From: Avimonas intestinalis
GTDB lineage: Bacteria; Bacillota; Clostridia; Oscillospirales; Acutalibacteraceae
NCBI GenBank assembly: GCA_904380375.1
Contig: CAJFID010000002.1
Location: 1-64,000 of the forward strand
Length of the DNA stretch: 64,000 nt
Direction: 5' to 3'
In this document: positions 62,373-64,000 of the stretch, piece by piece
Numbering within the stretch: position 1 is the first letter of the stretch
How the letters are laid out: each line of letters opens with the position of its first letter
The notes under the pieces: generated by a model
The model's input: only the letters and a program-made list of their open reading frames with translations
The model's database searches: none
What the model was told of the DNA's origin: nothing
Made by a program: the position numbers and the translations under genes

Positions 62373-63425
62373 TTACAAAACGGCCATAAACAGCCATGCC
62401 ATCAAAAAGCCGATCAGGCCGCAGCCCGGGAAGGTCAGCACCCAGGTCAGCACCATCTCCTTGACCACGCCCCAGTTCACGGAGGAAAGCCGTTTGGCAG
62501 CCCCCACCCCCATGATGGCCGTGGTCTTGGTGTGAGTGGTGCTGACCGGCACGCCGGTCAGGGAGGACAGCAGCAGGCAGCCCGCCGCCGCCAGGTCAGC
62601 GGAAAAGCCCTGATAGGTTTCCAGCTTCACCATATCCATCCCCACCGCCTTGATAATGCGGTACCCGCCGATCGAGGTGCCCACCGCCATGACCAGGGAA
62701 CAGAGGATCATCAGCCACAGGGGAATCGTGAATTCCGTGACGTTCGCCTGCCCGCGGGTCAGGAACATCCCCAGCAGGAAAACGCCCATAAACTTCTGCC
62801 CGTCCTGCGCGCCGTGCATGAATGCCATGGCCGCGCCGCCGCCGATCTGCGCGTAGCGGAAGAACCGCGTGGTCTTCCGCCGGTCAAAGCCCCGGCAGGT
62901 AAAGGTGGTGAGCTTGGCCGCAATCCAGCCGAAGGAAAAACCCAGCACCGTGGACAGCGCCAAGCCGTATAGCACCTTGATCCATTCCGCGCCGTTGATG
63001 CCGGACAGCCCCCCGTGCAGGGCGATCGCCGCGCCGGACAGCCCGGCGATCAGGGCGTGGCTCTCGCTGGTGGGAATGCCGAAATACCAGGCGGCCACCG
63101 CCCATACCACGATGGCGAACAGCGCCGCGCACAGGGCGACGAGCGCCTCGTGCGGGTCACCGCCGAAATCGACCATGTTGTAAATGGTTTCCGCAACGGT
63201 GGCGTTGAGCAGGGTCATCACCAGCACGCCGAGGAAATTGAACACCGCGGCCATCATGATCGCCGCCCGGGGCCCCATCGCCCGGGTGGAGACGCAGGTG
63301 GCAATCGCGTTGGGGGCGTCGGTCCAGCCGTTGACAAAAATCACGCCGAGCGTCAGAAGCACCGTCACCAAAAGCACCGGGTTGGACACCGCTTCCGACA
63401 GAAAGCCCAGGAATGTGGGGGTCAT
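62373..63425 (-). CDS. pit: PiT family inorganic phosphate transporter
   Basis: 350 residues, about ten membrane helices. The two PiT signatures are present: NGWTDAPNAIATCVSTRAM near residues 33-51, and PVSTTHTKTTAIMGVG near 300, with GIPTSESHALIAGL and HGAQDGQKF between. It takes up phosphate (often metal-phosphate) with a proton. ATG at 63425 with GAGAGGAGC upstream. First gene of the pit-DUF47 operon. Confidence 0.94.
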   Translation of the reverse strand: MTPTFLGFLSEAVSNPVLLVTVLLTLGVIFVNGWTDAPNAIATCVSTRAMGPRAAIMMAAVFNFLGVLVMTLLNATVAETIYNMVDFGGDPHEALVALCAALFAIVVWAVAAWYFGIPTSESHALIAGLSGAAIALHGGLSGINGAEWIKVLYGLALSTVLGFSFGWIAAKLTTFTCRGFDRRKTTRFFRYAQIGGGAAMAFMHGAQDGQKFMGVFLLGMFLTRGQANVTEFTIPLWLMILCSLVMAVGTSIGGYRIIKAVGMDMVKLETYQGFSADLAAAGCLLLSSLTGVPVSTTHTKTTAIMGVGAAKRLSSVNWGVVKEMVLTWVLTFPGCGLIGFLMAWLFMAVL

Positions 63426-63937
63426 GCAACCGCTCCTCTCAAAATCAGAGGACCGGTCCGTCCCTGTGCCGACCGCCGCTCCCCTGCCGCCGAAATTCGA
63501 CCGCTTGCTGTGTTTTCCTACTTTTTACCGCAAGGCACACGGTCTTAGTATACTGGTTTTTGGCGGCGATGAAAAGTACTCGTTTACATTTTCTTAACTT
63601 TTCTCATCTTTAACTAAAAAATATCCCCCTTTTTGGCCAGGCCGTCTCAAGGTTTCCGGAAAACATACCCTGCCGCCCTCTGCCGGAAAAATGGGGAGGG
63701 CCAAAGCCATCGGCGCTTTCGCCCTCCCCAGCCGTATTGCCTTCGTGCATCAGGCGCGCTCCCTGTATGCTCGCCCTCGCCGGCCGTCTTCCCGGACGGG
63801 CAGGCATGGGCGGCCGGCGCCGGGCGAAGCGCTGCCGTCTGGGCGCCGGCGTCTCAGCCGGCAAAAGCCGGGATGACAGTCCCCGCGAACGCCCGGTCGG
63901 CCGCTACGCCCCTATTGGCCGCCGGCTGGGTGCCGGC
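63426..63937. other. Gene-free region right of pit
   Basis: Holds the pit upstream region (an AT-rich stretch near 63550-63625 with TATACT at about 63548 on the minus strand but no convincing -35 box) and the terminator at 63687-63729. I see no gene. Confidence 0.5.
63687..63729 (-). terminator. Terminator of the gene entering from the right edge
   Basis: Long stem (GGGGAGGGC-AAAGC and near-complement, 17 pairs or so with one bulge each side) followed by T5 on the minus strand. Confidence 0.75.
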
Positions 63938-64000
63938 CTACCCCTCCGGTGTGTTCTCCGCCACAAAGCCGGGCAGCAGGAACTCGTCAATATAGATCTC
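63938..64000 (-). CDS. C-terminal fragment of an unidentified protein (runs off right edge)
   Basis: The minus strand is open from the window edge to a TAG at 63940-63938, giving EIYIDEFLLPGFVAENTPEG. Codon use fits the neighbours and a terminator follows about 210 bp later. Too short to name. Confidence 0.5.
   Translation of the reverse strand, partial: EIYIDEFLLPGFVAENTPEG

Noticed and set aside
63530..63620. Pho box upstream of pit
   Set aside because: TTAAGA and GTAAAC occur near the start region, but spacing and sequence do not match a PhoP/PhoB repeat pattern well enough.

Overview
The window looks like chromosomal DNA of a moderately GC-rich Clostridia-type Firmicute (Oscillospirales/Ruminococcaceae-like; inferred from gene content and order). 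Signs are an MraZ-led division/cell-wall cluster, a PBP with PASTA domains, a DNPR-type MurE (meso-diaminopimelate wall), an ECF transporter module beside truA, HPr with both His15 and Ser46, and strong AGGAGG-type ribosome binding sites. Nearly all genes lie on the minus strand; the plus-strand ones are the DUF3788/DUF3795 gene, the iron alcohol dehydrogenase, prfB, metG, tatD and a small XRE regulator.

Layout. 1-4100: an AT-richer, probably acquired segment with a TetR-controlled heterodimeric ABC exporter (one half frameshifted), a DUF3788-DUF3795 fusion gene and a serine-recombinase scar. 4419-4855: tRNA operon Gly-Arg-His-Gln. 5217-10006: cvpA-pgsA-clp-uppP operon. 10240-15916: SAM methyltransferase, ecfA1-ecfA2-ecfT, truA, DUF5711. 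15999-21096: glmM, then the ruvC-ruvA-DUF3795-ruvB-rlmA operon. 21250-24524: uridine phosphorylase, alcohol dehydrogenase, corA. 24883-39483: division and cell-wall genes in transcription order mraZ, rsmH, ftsL, PBP, murE, mraY, ftsW, murG, murA, (DUF2089), ftsQ, ftsZ; murF, murD, murC, murB and ftsA are missing from it. 40472-45525: proC-rsmD-coaD-coiled-coil operon, uvrC, HPr. 45839-48554: rimM-trmD and rpsF-ssb-rpsR. 48897-63425: prfB, an M23/LysM/G5 wall hydrolase, luxS, a zinc phospholipase C-like protein, an RluA-type pseudouridine synthase, ilvE, metG, tatD, a CAP-domain lipoprotein, a possible structured RNA, an XRE regulator, and a PiT phosphate transporter with its DUF47 partner. A partial gene enters from the right edge.

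Regulation is unusually readable. Many operons have near-consensus sigma-A promoters with 16-18 bp spacing and paired U-tract terminators. The most notable signals are: (i) a TetR palindrome overlapping a consensus promoter; (ii) four 10-bp MraZ boxes just downstream of a consensus promoter, followed by a 21-bp tandem array in the mraZ leader; (iii) an exact WalR-type box at the M23 hydrolase promoter; (iv) two consecutive terminators with the same loop and different but complementary stems, plus a third partial copy elsewhere; (v) an 18-bp intragenic repeat shared by murE and an unrelated methyltransferase gene; (vi) a gene-free stretch of about 270 bp (60700-60970) that folds into several hairpins closed by a terminal stem, with no family that I can name.
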